From Nocardia salmonicida NBRC 13393 (GTDB lineage: Bacteria > Actinomycetota > Actinomycetes > Mycobacteriales > Mycobacteriaceae), in NCBI RefSeq assembly GCF_001613085.1, contig NZ_BDBR01000004.1:248001-312000 (forward strand): a stretch of 64,000 nt of DNA, given 5' to 3'. A program made the translations under genes and the position numbers. Position 1 is the stretch's first letter. Each line of letters begins with the position of its first letter. Of this stretch, positions 34,443 through 43,631 are shown in pieces. Below the pieces are notes generated by a model. It saw only the letters and a program-made list of their open reading frames with translations, was not told where the DNA came from and ran no database searches.

Positions 34443-35597
34443 CTACTTCGCGACGTCCCGCAGGAGTTGGCGTGAGATGGCGTACTTGTGTACCTCGGTC
34501 GGACCGTCGTAGAGCCGGAAGGCGCGGATATCGGTGAAGATCGCCGAGACCGGAGTCTCGTCACTGATTCCGATTCCGCCGAGTACCTGCACGCAGCGAT
34601 CGGCGACCTTGAACAGTTCCTCGGAGACCATCGACTTCGCCATCGAGGACTCGTGGCGGCCCTTGCCTCCCTTGTCCAGAGTCCAGCAAGCCCACCAGAT
34701 CATCAGTCGGCATTGCTGCAGCGCGATCTCGTTGTCGGCCAACATGAAACCGACACCCTGGTGCTCACCGATCGGCTTGCCGAACGACGTGCGGGTCTTC
34801 GCGTGTTCGATGGCGATCGCCTGCGCACGGGAAGCCGCGCCGAGCCAGCGCATGCAGTGCGTGAGGCGAGCCGGGGCCAGCCGCAGCTGCGCGTAGCGGA
34901 ACGCTTCCCCGACCGAGCCGAGGATCGCCGACTCGGGCAACACCAGATCTTCGAACCTGACGACGCAATGTCCTTCGACATAATTGCGATCCATCGTGTT
35001 CATGACCCGCTCGATGACGATGCCCGGCGTATTCCCGTGACACAGGAACAGCGTCGCGCCTTCATCGGGAACATCGGCCATGATGATCCAGGTGTCGGCG
35101 TTGATCGCGCCGGTGATCAGCCACTTACGGCCGTTGATCACGAACTTGCCGCCGTCGCGGACCACTGTCGTCGTCAACTGGCTGGGATCCGAACCCGCGC
35201 CATCGGGTTCGGTCATCGCGAAGACCGAACGGCGAGTGCCGTCGATGACGGGCTGCAGGTACTCGGCGGCCTGCTCAGGAGAGGCGACCTTCGACAGCAG
35301 GAACATGTTGCCCTCGTCGGGCGCGGCGCAGTTCATCGCGACCGGACCCAGCGTCGACCACCCGGCGGCCTCGAAGACCACCGCCTGCTCCAGATGCGAC
35401 ATCCCCTCGGGCCGCTGCTGGATGGTCAGCAGACCGGCCGCCTTCGCCTTCGCTACCAGCTCACTGCGCAGCTCGTCGGTCGGACCGTGCGAGGTGACGC
35501 GGGGGTCACGTTCGTACGGAACAACTTCGGTTTCGACGAACCTCCGTACCCGGGCACCCAGTTCAGCAAGCTCGGCAGGGATCTCGAAGTCGATCAT
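34443..35597 (-). CDS. Acyl-CoA dehydrogenase (FadE)
   Basis: A 384-residue FAD-dependent acyl-CoA dehydrogenase of the ACAD10/11 type. FAMTEPDGAGSDPSQLTTT is the FAD-binding strand, FVINGRKWLITGA follows, FGKPIGEHQGV is the C-terminal domain start, and DGPTEVHKYAISRQ the terminal helix. It introduces an alpha-beta double bond into an acyl-CoA. The start at 35597 overlaps the stop of the phosphotransferase gene by one base; a GTG at 35600 is also possible. Confidence 0.93.
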   Translation of the reverse strand: MIDFEIPAELAELGARVRRFVETEVVPYERDPRVTSHGPTDELRSELVAKAKAAGLLTIQQRPEGMSHLEQAVVFEAAGWSTLGPVAMNCAAPDEGNMFLLSKVASPEQAAEYLQPVIDGTRRSVFAMTEPDGAGSDPSQLTTTVVRDGGKFVINGRKWLITGAINADTWIIMADVPDEGATLFLCHGNTPGIVIERVMNTMDRNYVEGHCVVRFEDLVLPESAILGSVGEAFRYAQLRLAPARLTHCMRWLGAASRAQAIAIEHAKTRTSFGKPIGEHQGVGFMLADNEIALQQCRLMIWWACWTLDKGGKGRHESSMAKSMVSEELFKVADRCVQVLGGIGISDETPVSAIFTDIRAFRLYDGPTEVHKYAISRQLLRDVAK

Positions 35598-36664
35598 CAC
35601 TCTCCACTCATCAAGGATTGCGCACGTTCGAACAGGCGCAGAGTTGTCATATGCAGTCGCTCACCGAGACTCATCGGCGCCTTGCCCGCCAGCGCCCTGG
35701 CATAGCTGCCCTCGAGCACGATGCCGAGTTTGAAGCACGCCAGCACGGTGTACCAATCGATCGCCGCGACATCGCGATCGGACTGCTCGGCGTAGCGGGC
35801 GACCAGTTCTCGGGCCGTGGGCAGGCCGCCCATCCGGGTCAATTCGCCGGCGAACTCGTTCGGCGCACCAGGTAGCTGCCAGGTCGCCAGGAGCCAACCG
35901 AGGTCGAGCAGCGGGTCACCGATCGTGCACATCTCCCAGTCGACCACCGCCACCACGTCGGGCCCGGTGCGGGAGAACATCACATTCGACGCATGGAAGT
36001 CACCATGCAGGATGCCCGGCGAATACGCCGTGGGCCGGTGCTCGTCGAGCCAGCGCGCGACCTCGGCGACCGACCCGATGTCCGGGCCAGGATATTCCGC
36101 GAACGCCGAGTAGGAGTCGAGTTCGGCGAGCCATCGAGGCACCTGACGTTCGAGGAAGCCGTCCGGTCGACCGAGATCGCCGAGCCCGACCGCGATGTGG
36201 TCGACCGCACCGAGCCTGGTCTGCGCGTCGATGAGGCTGAAGCACATTTCTCGACGCACGGCGACATCGCTCGCGTGCAGGTCGGGCAGTTCGACCCCGG
36301 CATTGAACCCGGCGACCGGTTCCATGAGATAGAAGACCGCGCCACCGAGGACCGACTCGTCGCCACACGCGGCGATCAAACCCGCATGCGGGACATCGGT
36401 TTTCGCCAGGGCATCCAGGATGGTGAACTCGCGCCGGATGACATCGTTGCTGCGCGGACGGAGGTGGCGCGGACCGCGACGCAGGATGTAGCCGCGGTCT
36501 TCGCGCTCGAATCGGAGCATCACGTTCTGGGTCCCGCCGGTCACCGGCTCGACCGACACCAGCGGCCCCGATCCGAGGCCACGGGTATCCATCCAGGTGG
36601 TCAGCGCTGTCAGATCGGTCCGCGTGAGAACGGCACCAGCATCGATCGCGTCTTGCTCGGACAT
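35597..36664 (-). CDS. Phosphotransferase family protein (ACAD10/11 kinase-like)
   Basis: A 355-residue aminoglycoside-phosphotransferase-fold protein. VTGGTQNVMLRFE is the nucleotide loop region, GYILRRGPR the Lys/Arg strand, HGDFHASN the catalytic loop and VDWEMCTIGDPLLDLGWLL the metal-binding Asp. In mammals and bacteria this fold is fused or adjacent to acyl-CoA dehydrogenases and phosphorylates 4-hydroxyacyl-CoAs before elimination. The one-base overlap with the acyl-CoA dehydrogenase supports that role here. The start at 36664 follows GAGGAG. Confidence 0.92.
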   Translation of the reverse strand: MSEQDAIDAGAVLTRTDLTALTTWMDTRGLGSGPLVSVEPVTGGTQNVMLRFEREDRGYILRRGPRHLRPRSNDVIRREFTILDALAKTDVPHAGLIAACGDESVLGGAVFYLMEPVAGFNAGVELPDLHASDVAVRREMCFSLIDAQTRLGAVDHIAVGLGDLGRPDGFLERQVPRWLAELDSYSAFAEYPGPDIGSVAEVARWLDEHRPTAYSPGILHGDFHASNVMFSRTGPDVVAVVDWEMCTIGDPLLDLGWLLATWQLPGAPNEFAGELTRMGGLPTARELVARYAEQSDRDVAAIDWYTVLACFKLGIVLEGSYARALAGKAPMSLGERLHMTTLRLFERAQSLMSGE

Positions 36665-37101
36665 GTTCTCCTCGAACGGGGTCAGGCCTCCTGAGCGCGG
36701 AGCGCCGAGGTGATGAGCAGGGCGGCACCGGCTCAGGATGTCTCCGGGCAGGTTTCTCATACAGCCGACACTTTGCGAGAATTGTGATTAACATAGAGTC
36801 CCAGGAAGTGCCCTGTCAACATCCGCCAATCCGCTACAGGGGTTGCAGGACTCCAGAACGAGACGTCACTTTGTTGATACGAAGCCACTGACGCGACACC
36901 TTGGCCAACCACGACTTCTGATGGGCTCGACCACGCCACCGTGCAGCCCGGCGCACCCACGCACCTAATCTGAAATGAAAATGTGTCTGAAAGTGTCTAC
37001 GGAACCGACGGCGAGTGGCGAGAATTGGCCCCGACGGTTCGACACGATTCAGCACCTGCCGTACCGTCTCGAATCCCCTTCGGCAACAGAGGTATTGGAC
37101 G
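36665..37101. other. Divergent promoter region
   Basis: These 437 bases separate the phosphotransferase operon (minus) from the cutinase-like gene (plus). AT-richer patches near 36780 (TTGTGATTAACATAG) and 36975 (GAAATGAAAATGTGTC) are candidate promoter areas. No gene was found. Confidence 0.45.
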
Positions 37102-38475
37102 ATGAACAGGTTGTCGAGATCCGCCGCGGCGACATTGGTTGCCGCCGTCGTCGCGGCCGGGACTGCGGCAGTCGGCGTCGCAGGAGCGGAAACGCCTGGC
37201 GCGCAGCCCTGCACCCCGTACACCGCAATTTTCGGGCCGGGGACCTGGGAGACCACGCCGGGCGCCGATCCCGAGGTGCCCGTCGGCATGCTCGGGCCCG
37301 TCGGCGACGGACTGCAACGGCAGTTCGGTCGCGACATCACTATTCTCTACACCCCTTATGCCGCAAGTGCTTTCGACCAGGGTCTGACCTACGCGGAGTC
37401 CCTGAGCACCCTGGAATCCCGCTTGGGCCAGATGCTGCGTGGCCTCTGCGGCTCGACGCGGGTCATCCTCGCCGGCTACAGCCAGGGCGCGGACGGCATC
37501 GGCGATCTCGCCACCGAGATCGGCAACGGCGACGGTCCCATCGGTGCCGATCGCGTGGTCGGGGTCGGGCTACTGTCGGATCCGCATCGCGACCCGAATA
37601 CCACACTCTCCCTGGGAAATACGCAGCCCGGCCGCGGCATCGCCGGAACACGGAGCCGGGATTTCGGTGCGTTGACCGAGCGAGTTCGCACCCTGTGTGC
37701 CGACGGCGACCTGTACTGCTCCCTCGATGCCGCCACTTCTCCGTTCCTCGCCGTGTTGGGCAGGGTTCTGAGCGGTGATCCCACACCGATCGCGAACCTC
37801 GTCCCCGCTACGACCGATCCCAGCAGCCTGATCACTCAAGCCGTCACCATGGGCGCCGGCTGGACCGCCACCGCGGCGAACCTGCCCACCATTCTCGACA
37901 ACCTCACACGCCTCCCGGAGTTCCTCGCGGCCGGTGACATTCGCGGTGCGCACCGGAGCGCGCGTGCGGTCAACGTTGCCCTTACCCCATTGGTTCAGGC
38001 CGCCGCGGGTGTAGACCGAGTCCTTGTCGCCCAGGTCATCCGCGCAGCCGCCGCCGTCGACCCCTCCGGTCGGACCGCAGGCCTCAGCGTGATCGCCGAC
38101 GCTCTCATGGACATCGATTTTCTGAGTATCGCCGACAATGTCGGCCGAATTCAGGAAATCCTGTGGCGTGCGGTCGAATCCCTCGATCGCAACGACCCAC
38201 TCGCCGCCGCCGCAGACCTGGCGCCCCTGGCCGCCACCGGCGCCGACCTCACCGGCTCAGTACTCGGCCCCCTCGCCGCGGGCATCCGAGCAGACCTCCG
38301 CGCAACCACCCGAACCCTGCTCAGCATCACCGACCCCGACACCGTCGACGAGCTCGTTCAGCTTGGCCGCCAAGGCGTGGACGTTGCCAACTTCTACGCC
38401 TCCGACGCCCACATGGACTATCGCGACGACGTCCAAATCCTCCTGAACTACCTCAGCTCCCAGGTCGTTTCGTAG
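37102..38475 (+). CDS. Secreted cutinase-family serine esterase
   Basis: A 457-residue exported protein. The signal peptide covers about residues 1-30, ending GVAGAETP. The cutinase domain shows C37-type disulfide positions, the nucleophile GYSQG (Ser127), CADGDLYC with the catalytic Asp203, and a His in SDAHMDYRDD (His437). The triad Asp and His are normally about 15 residues apart; here an extra ~215-residue helical segment lies between them. It likely hydrolyses cutin-like polyesters or lipids outside the cell. ATG 37102 follows AGAGG at nine bases. Confidence 0.85.
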   Translation: MNRLSRSAAATLVAAVVAAGTAAVGVAGAETPGAQPCTPYTAIFGPGTWETTPGADPEVPVGMLGPVGDGLQRQFGRDITILYTPYAASAFDQGLTYAESLSTLESRLGQMLRGLCGSTRVILAGYSQGADGIGDLATEIGNGDGPIGADRVVGVGLLSDPHRDPNTTLSLGNTQPGRGIAGTRSRDFGALTERVRTLCADGDLYCSLDAATSPFLAVLGRVLSGDPTPIANLVPATTDPSSLITQAVTMGAGWTATAANLPTILDNLTRLPEFLAAGDIRGAHRSARAVNVALTPLVQAAAGVDRVLVAQVIRAAAAVDPSGRTAGLSVIADALMDIDFLSIADNVGRIQEILWRAVESLDRNDPLAAAADLAPLAATGADLTGSVLGPLAAGIRADLRATTRTLLSITDPDTVDELVQLGRQGVDVANFYASDAHMDYRDDVQILLNYLSSQVVS

Positions 38476-38476
38476 C

Positions 38477-38516
38477 CCGTTGTGTCGGCTCGACCTGCAT
38501 CGAGCCGACACAACGG
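38477..38516. terminator. Strong terminator after cutinase gene
   Basis: Exact 17-base arms (38477-38493 and 38500-38516) with a six-base loop are followed by CTTT. The hairpin lies between the convergent cutinase and XRE genes. Confidence 0.85.
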
Positions 38517-38524
38517 CTTTCAGA

Positions 38525-38740
38525 TCAGCACGACACTGCATCTCCGACCGAGTTGCCGAGCCGCACTCCCAGAACTCGCGATAATTCGCCGACATTGTTC
38601 GCACTGGGTGTCACCACATCACGTTCCCAACGGCTGATCTGGTTTCCGTCCGCGATTCCGATCCAGTCGGCCAACTCCGCCTGGGTGAATCCGGAGGCCA
38701 TCCTCGCCGCCCGAATAGCTTTGCCGATCGTCGTGGACAT
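38525..38740 (-). CDS. Small XRE-family DNA-binding protein
   Basis: A 71-residue protein that is almost entirely a Cro/C1-type HTH: GKAIRAARMASGFTQAELAD, then WIGIADGNQISRWERDVVTP and a final helix. It is too short for a ligand domain. GAGGGGAGA precedes the ATG at 38740. There is no toxin-like gene on either side, so an antitoxin role is not supported. It may be a stand-alone repressor. Confidence 0.8.
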   Translation of the reverse strand: MSTTIGKAIRAARMASGFTQAELADWIGIADGNQISRWERDVVTPSANNVGELSRVLGVRLGNSVGDAVSC

Positions 38741-38942
38741 GGTCTCCCCTCTCTCTCGATGCCCTCAGCACGGACCGCATCGGTGCGAGTGCCCCGTGGG
38801 CGAACACTCGTACTGCTGATGTGGTCTCGCGCAGCCACATTCGAAAGATATCGGTGAATCGACCTTCGAAGGAGACTGTGACTGCACGGCAGCTGACTGT
38901 GCACGCACAAAATTTGCGCGCCGTCAGGCACACAACTCCCGG

Positions 38943-39917
38943 CTATTTCGGTGGGTTGTCCGCAGCGGTGGCGCTGCGGCGCCAGTCACGAGGTGTCATG
39001 CCGAATGCTTCGCGGAATCGCCGGGCGAAGTGGGCGGCATCGCGGAAACCCACGGCGCCGGCCACCGACGCGATGGACCGGTGCGCGTAGCCGATGTCGA
39101 TCAGCATGTCACGGGCCCGGACCAGGCGTTGTTCGATGATCCACTGCTCGAGGCTGATACCCGACTGCGCGCATACCTTGTACAGGTGCCGCACGGAGAT
39201 GTTGTTGGCGGCGGCGATACCGGGGATCTTCAAGGTCGAATCGGACAGGTTTGTCCGCACATACCCGAGGATCTGCTCGATCAGCAGTTGCTCAGGTATG
39301 GCGGCTCCGTCACCCGGTCCGCGGCCCGCCGCCGAGATCAACAGTGCCCGAACCATTTCCAGACACGACTCACCCACAGAGGCGGCGGCCGGATCAGCTT
39401 CGAGCTGGTCGGCGATCCCGACGAGATGCTGGATCTGCGCCGTGACCATCGGGTACAGCGGCGATGCCGCCAGCCGCCCATGAGCCGCGACGACCGTCTC
39501 CGCGGAAATGCCGAGGCGCTCCCTGGACAGCTGCAGGCACAACGTTCCGCCGAGACCGTGCCAGCCGGAGGCGAACGCGGTGGCCAAATCGATCACTTCG
39601 CAGGCGCCGGGTTCGATCAGCGTTTGCGCACCGAACTGTTCGTGCTTGCGGACCTGTCCGTTCTGAACGGTAACCGTCAACGTGTCGCTGGGCGTGGCTC
39701 GCTCATGGCGACTGGTTCGGCAGACCTGGTGACCGGATACCTCCGAGCGGGTCAGCGCGATCGGACCCAGCATCCAGGCCTGATGTCGGCTGACCACCTC
39801 GGCCGGCGAATCCAACATCTGCAGGTTCGCCCCGATATCGGCTTCCTGCAGGATTGCGGTGACCGCCTCCCGCCGGTCCGCCGGCGTGAAGAAGTCGGAG
39901 TCGATCAGCACTGCCAT
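38943..39917 (-). CDS. AraC-family regulator
   Basis: A 324-residue regulator. The N-terminal ~190 residues form an AraC-binding-like beta domain (PF14525 type). The C-terminal ~100 residues hold the two HTH motifs (STLKIPGIAAANNISVRHLY and HRSIASVAGAVGFRDAAHFA followed by RRFREAFGMTPRDWRR). The ATG at 39917 is the first start; the ribosome site is weak. Target genes are not evident, and the coupled GNAT/E1-like pair downstream is on the same strand but upstream in transcription. Confidence 0.9.
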   Translation of the reverse strand: MAVLIDSDFFTPADRREAVTAILQEADIGANLQMLDSPAEVVSRHQAWMLGPIALTRSEVSGHQVCRTSRHERATPSDTLTVTVQNGQVRKHEQFGAQTLIEPGACEVIDLATAFASGWHGLGGTLCLQLSRERLGISAETVVAAHGRLAASPLYPMVTAQIQHLVGIADQLEADPAAASVGESCLEMVRALLISAAGRGPGDGAAIPEQLLIEQILGYVRTNLSDSTLKIPGIAAANNISVRHLYKVCAQSGISLEQWIIEQRLVRARDMLIDIGYAHRSIASVAGAVGFRDAAHFARRFREAFGMTPRDWRRSATAADNPPK

Positions 39918-40089
39918 TTGTGATCTCTACTTCGGATTCTCGCCGGCGGTGGAGCCCCTCCCGTCGCCGGCCGCTACGCGTTTCGGGTGGTGGAAATTCA
40001 GGCAAAGCGCTTGCGTGGGTTCGTAGTCGGCGATGTTATCGCGCTCCGGCGCGCCCGGAGCCCGATTCGGTAGGGATTGCGCACCGACT

Positions 40090-40722
40090 TCACCGACCCA
40101 CGATGGCGTGTTCCTTTGCCGCGGTAGGCCGTAACGTCAGGATTCGACGTTCGGCAGGTGTCGCCGTCGCAGCCCATTCCGGCCGCAAAGCCGCATAGGT
40201 GCACACATCGCGCCACCGACCCTGGGTTCGGTAGAGCTGCCGCAGCCGCGCCTCCGGCGTCAAGCCCACTCCCGACATCACCGTGTCCATCACCGGATGA
40301 TCGTGCCGGTGCCCCGCCCATACCCGGTGAATCCCGAGCGGCCCGAAGGCGAATGCCGCCAAGAGCCGCCCCGCCTCGATACCACCCGCCCGCAGCGCCC
40401 CTTCCGGAACCACGACCAGACCGCCGATCATCGCGTTGCTGCCGAAATCCTCTACCAGCAGACCGATGGTGCCGACCATGGCGTCCTCACCGGGTGCGGT
40501 GATCGCCAGCGTGTACCTGCGCCGCGGACTCTCGCCGCGGGAGCGCAGGGCGGCATCGAACGACGTCGCGGCCGCCCGGACACCCATGCTGTCGGTGCCC
40601 ATATATCGGGTCAGGTGCGGGTCGGTGAAAATCCGCTGATAGACGCCGAGATCACCGGCACGCAGATCACGCAACCGCAGCCGCGCGCCGACCAGTTCCA
40701 CGTTGCGCAGGTCGATCGTCAA
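40090..40722 (-). CDS. GNAT-family acetyltransferase
   Basis: A 210-residue N-acetyltransferase of the RimJ/RimL-like GNAT group: GARLRLRDLRAGDLGVYQRI at the N-terminus, YTLAITAPGEDAMVGTIGLL, and IHRVWAGHRHDHPVMDTVMS leading to GLTPEARLRQLYRTQGRWRD, the usual C-terminal strand-helix. The TTG at 40722 is chosen because GGAGGAAG lies at ideal spacing and the codon overlaps the stop of the E1-like gene (TTGA), showing coupling. The acetyl acceptor is unknown. Confidence 0.85.
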   Translation of the reverse strand: MTIDLRNVELVGARLRLRDLRAGDLGVYQRIFTDPHLTRYMGTDSMGVRAAATSFDAALRSRGESPRRRYTLAITAPGEDAMVGTIGLLVEDFGSNAMIGGLVVVPEGALRAGGIEAGRLLAAFAFGPLGIHRVWAGHRHDHPVMDTVMSGVGLTPEARLRQLYRTQGRWRDVCTYAALRPEWAATATPAERRILTLRPTAAKEHAIVGR

Positions 40723-41897
40723 CGGACTTCCTCCATCGCCCGCACGCATGCCGGAGCAACCCGTGGACCTACCGCGGGTACGAGCTCGTCGAGGTCGACA
40801 TAGGTTCGCCCCGACGGGATCAGCTCGCCGAGCAGGATCCGGCGAGCCGTGTCCGCCACCAAGGCGCCGCCGAGCATCACCCCGGAGGCGAGTTGAGGCC
40901 AGCTGGACAGGCTCCGGCCGATCTCACCGACAGCGTCGCGCATCGCCGGACTCAGCCGCGGCTCGTCGACCACTGCCAGCAGAAACGACAGCCGCTCGCC
41001 CCGGTTCATCCTCGCGACATCGGCGGAGGTCGACCCGCCGGTGCGGCCGTGGAACAGCGGGCGATGGGGTTCACGATCGAAACGCTCCACATCCAGCAAG
41101 CCGCGATCGTTGGTGTCCATCAGTACTGGGACGGCGCGGCGCCGCGCGTACTCACGGACAGCGACTTTCGCCCATACCGTGTCGCATTCCTCCACCACCA
41201 GGTCCAGCGGCCGGGTGCCGCTCACGCCGTCGAAGAACGGTCCGATCGATTCCTCGGTCAACCCGTCCGTGAACACCTCGATGTCGAGATAGGGGTCGAT
41301 CTCGAACATCTGACGCGCCGCCAGCACAGCCTTGGAAACCCCGAGATCACCCACCCCGGCCCGCAGCCGGTTCAGATTCGACAGCCCGAGGTTGTCGAAG
41401 TCGGCCAATCGGAACGATCCGCCGACCCCCTCCATCGCCAGCGTCACTGCCGCACTGTTGCCCACCGACAGCCCGACCACCCCGATCCGCCGCTCGCGCA
41501 GATCTCGCTGCTGCGCTCGGTCGATCTTGTTGCGATTCCGATCGGTCCGCACCCGCTGAAAACCCTCGCGCGGCAGCACATGTACCAACCGGCCGTTCCA
41601 CGGATAGAACACCCACGTTCCCCACTGCCACAGCGGAGTCCCACCACAGATCCGACGACGCGCCGCTGCCAGCGAACCCGTCGAATGCGCGACCGCGGGC
41701 TCCTCGCAGCGGATCAGTTCGTCGAGCTGATCTTCGATCGTGTCGTGCACGGCACTCACAGAACTCGACGCTGCCAACGCTTCCAGATCACGCAGTCCTT
41801 CCGGGCTCGACGCATCGAGCAGCACGGGAAGGAAATGTGATGTTGCAGCGCCGGGCGTGAGTACTTTCGGACGCGGAACCGAGCGATGCCGAACCAT
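40719..41897 (-). CDS. ThiF/E1-like adenylating protein (Rv1355c/MoeY-type N-terminal half)
   Basis: A 392-residue protein. Residues ~135-360 are a ThiF/UBA-type fold: VVGLSVGNSA (nucleotide loop variant), ADFDNLGLSNLNRLRAGVGD (acidic and Arg residues of the adenylation site), then SKAVLAARQMFEIDPYLDI. The N-terminal ~130 residues contain WGTWVFYPWNGRLVHVLP. Mycobacterial Rv1355c/MoeY joins a similar half to a nitroreductase domain, which is absent here. It probably adenylates a C-terminal carboxylate of a protein or small molecule. GGAGG precedes the ATG at 41897. It is coupled to the GNAT gene. Confidence 0.8.
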   Translation of the reverse strand: MVRHRSVPRPKVLTPGAATSHFLPVLLDASSPEGLRDLEALAASSSVSAVHDTIEDQLDELIRCEEPAVAHSTGSLAAARRRICGGTPLWQWGTWVFYPWNGRLVHVLPREGFQRVRTDRNRNKIDRAQQRDLRERRIGVVGLSVGNSAAVTLAMEGVGGSFRLADFDNLGLSNLNRLRAGVGDLGVSKAVLAARQMFEIDPYLDIEVFTDGLTEESIGPFFDGVSGTRPLDLVVEECDTVWAKVAVREYARRRAVPVLMDTNDRGLLDVERFDREPHRPLFHGRTGGSTSADVARMNRGERLSFLLAVVDEPRLSPAMRDAVGEIGRSLSSWPQLASGVMLGGALVADTARRILLGELIPSGRTYVDLDELVPAVGPRVAPACVRAMEEVR

Positions 41898-42195
41898 GTA
41901 TGCACAAACCTCCGAACCTCATGAGACGAACGGTCACTCGCTCGTCTCTGTCGACCAGGACGCGCAAAGGATACACACAGCACACCTTCAGCAAATCGAC
42001 CTTCGGTCCAGCGGCATGGCGCGAAAATACCCCAGCCGAAATGGGACTACGACCAATTCGGTCGGCATGAGAGGCGACCGCTCGAGCACCCTTCCTCAGT
42101 CTCGCAATAATCCCGCAAGCATCGATTCCAGGACCGGCAGGATCCGAACCAGACAGCGACGGCGGCGATAGGACGAAGGATTCCCCGAGCGGGCG

Positions 42196-43029
42196 TTACA
42201 TGCGCGACAGCAGCAATTGCGCCGCTTCGCCCGGGTGGGAGTAGGGCCACCAATGTCCCGCATCCACAGCGACGACCTCGACGTCGCTGACCCAGTCGTG
42301 CACAGCGTCAGTGAGGTCTGGAGCCAGGAATCGATCCCGGCGTGGGGCCACGATCGTAGTGGGGACAGCGCAGACCGATGCGGGTCCACCCACAAGCCGT
42401 GCGACGACGTTCGCGCGATAGAGCGCGATGCCCCGTCGCTGATTCTCCGGCGATCGCGGCGGTGCGTCCTCGAAGTATCCGGCGGCCGCGAGCAGTCTGG
42501 GGATTCGCCGCGAAAGAACGGGAACATGGAAGCCCCAGATATACCAGGAACGCGCGAGCTGCGAAATCACCGACGGCCAGCGGGACAGCACGACAGCGCG
42601 GGCCCTCGCCAGCTGACGTAGATGATCCAGGCTCGGCCCGGAGACTGAGGTATACGAAGCGAAGGTCGATGCCGCGCGAGGTGCGGACATCGCCTCCCAC
42701 ATCTGCACAGAGCCCCAGTCGTGGGCGAAGACGTGGATCGGAGTTCGTTGGGCCGGAATCGAATCCACCACGGCAAAGACATCTTCGGCCAGTCGCGGCA
42801 GGGTGAACGAGCGCAGGGAGTCGGGACCGTCGACCACGGTATCGCCGCCGCCTCGCGTGTCGTAGGCGATGATTCGCACCCGATCGCCGAGAGCATCGAT
42901 CATCGGCAGGAACAGTCGATGATCATCCGGGTACCCGTGCGCGAGCAGCACGGTGTTCTCGGCGTCCGGATTCCCGTATTCGAAGACGGCGATCGTGGCG
43001 CCATCGGTTCGCACTGTCCACCGTGTCAC
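42196..43029 (-). CDS. Alpha/beta hydrolase, epoxide-hydrolase/dehalogenase type
   Basis: A 277-residue hydrolase with Asp nucleophile motif FAHDWGSVQ, the HGYPDD oxyanion-side motif, YDTRGGGDT and a C-terminal catalytic His in AGHWWPYSHP. The Asp in HDWG is typical for epoxide hydrolases and haloalkane dehalogenases. GTG 43029 overlaps the stop of the TetR gene (GTGA). It is the last gene of the amidohydrolase-tetR-hydrolase operon. Confidence 0.88.
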   Translation of the reverse strand: MTRWTVRTDGATIAVFEYGNPDAENTVLLAHGYPDDHRLFLPMIDALGDRVRIIAYDTRGGGDTVVDGPDSLRSFTLPRLAEDVFAVVDSIPAQRTPIHVFAHDWGSVQMWEAMSAPRAASTFASYTSVSGPSLDHLRQLARARAVVLSRWPSVISQLARSWYIWGFHVPVLSRRIPRLLAAAGYFEDAPPRSPENQRRGIALYRANVVARLVGGPASVCAVPTTIVAPRRDRFLAPDLTDAVHDWVSDVEVVAVDAGHWWPYSHPGEAAQLLLSRM

Positions 43030-43631
43030 GCGCTGACGAATTCCTGATTCGCGGCCTCGGCCCGGAGCAGATTCGCGATCACCGTGAGCCGCAGCTCGTC
43101 TTGCCCGGGGTCAGGATGGACCACGGCGGCGAGGGCTTCTCCGTCGAGGAGGTAGACCACGCTGAAGATGACGGTATCCAAGCGCTCCGCAGCGATGGTG
43201 GCCGCGAACGGCAATGTCCTCGCCAACTGTGCGATCTGCTCGTGGTACCGAATGGTGAACGGCGTCAGCCGTTCCCGGAGCGCGGGGTCGCTGCGGGCGG
43301 CGATGAGTAGCTCGTACCACGCCCCGTTGATCGGAGCACGGCATGCCGCTCGAAGCAGTGTGAGGCAGTGGTCGATGGAATCGGTGCCGAGTCCGCTCAG
43401 TCCGGCGCGGAATTCGGTGAACTGCCGAGAACGGACCTCTTCTGCTGCTGCCACCAAAAGGTCGAGTCGCGTGGGGAAATGGCGGAACAGCGCCCCGGAG
43501 GACACCCCTGCCCGCGCGACGATCTCGCTGACTGTCGTTGCGGCATAACCTTTTTCGCACAGCGAATCGATAGTGGCGTCGATCAGATTGCCGATGGTTT
43601 CGGTGCGACGTTGCTGCTGGGTTCGACTCAC
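43026..43631 (-). CDS. TetR-family regulator
   Basis: A 201-residue TetR protein. The HTH lies at about 30-60 (YAATTVSEIVARAGVSSGAL, then FRHFPTRLDL). GTG 43631 is used because it overlaps the amidohydrolase stop (GTGA) and gives a normal N-terminus. It sits inside the operon it probably controls, and a GCGAG-CA-CTCGC palindrome upstream of the first gene is a likely operator. Confidence 0.88.
   Translation of the reverse strand: MSRTQQQRRTETIGNLIDATIDSLCEKGYAATTVSEIVARAGVSSGALFRHFPTRLDLLVAAAEEVRSRQFTEFRAGLSGLGTDSIDHCLTLLRAACRAPINGAWYELLIAARSDPALRERLTPFTIRYHEQIAQLARTLPFAATIAAERLDTVIFSVVYLLDGEALAAVVHPDPGQDELRLTVIANLLRAEAANQEFVSA

Noticed and set aside
38525..38740. Small XRE protein as antitoxin of a toxin-antitoxin pair
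   Set aside because: No toxin-sized gene is adjacent; the neighbours are a cutinase and an AraC regulator.
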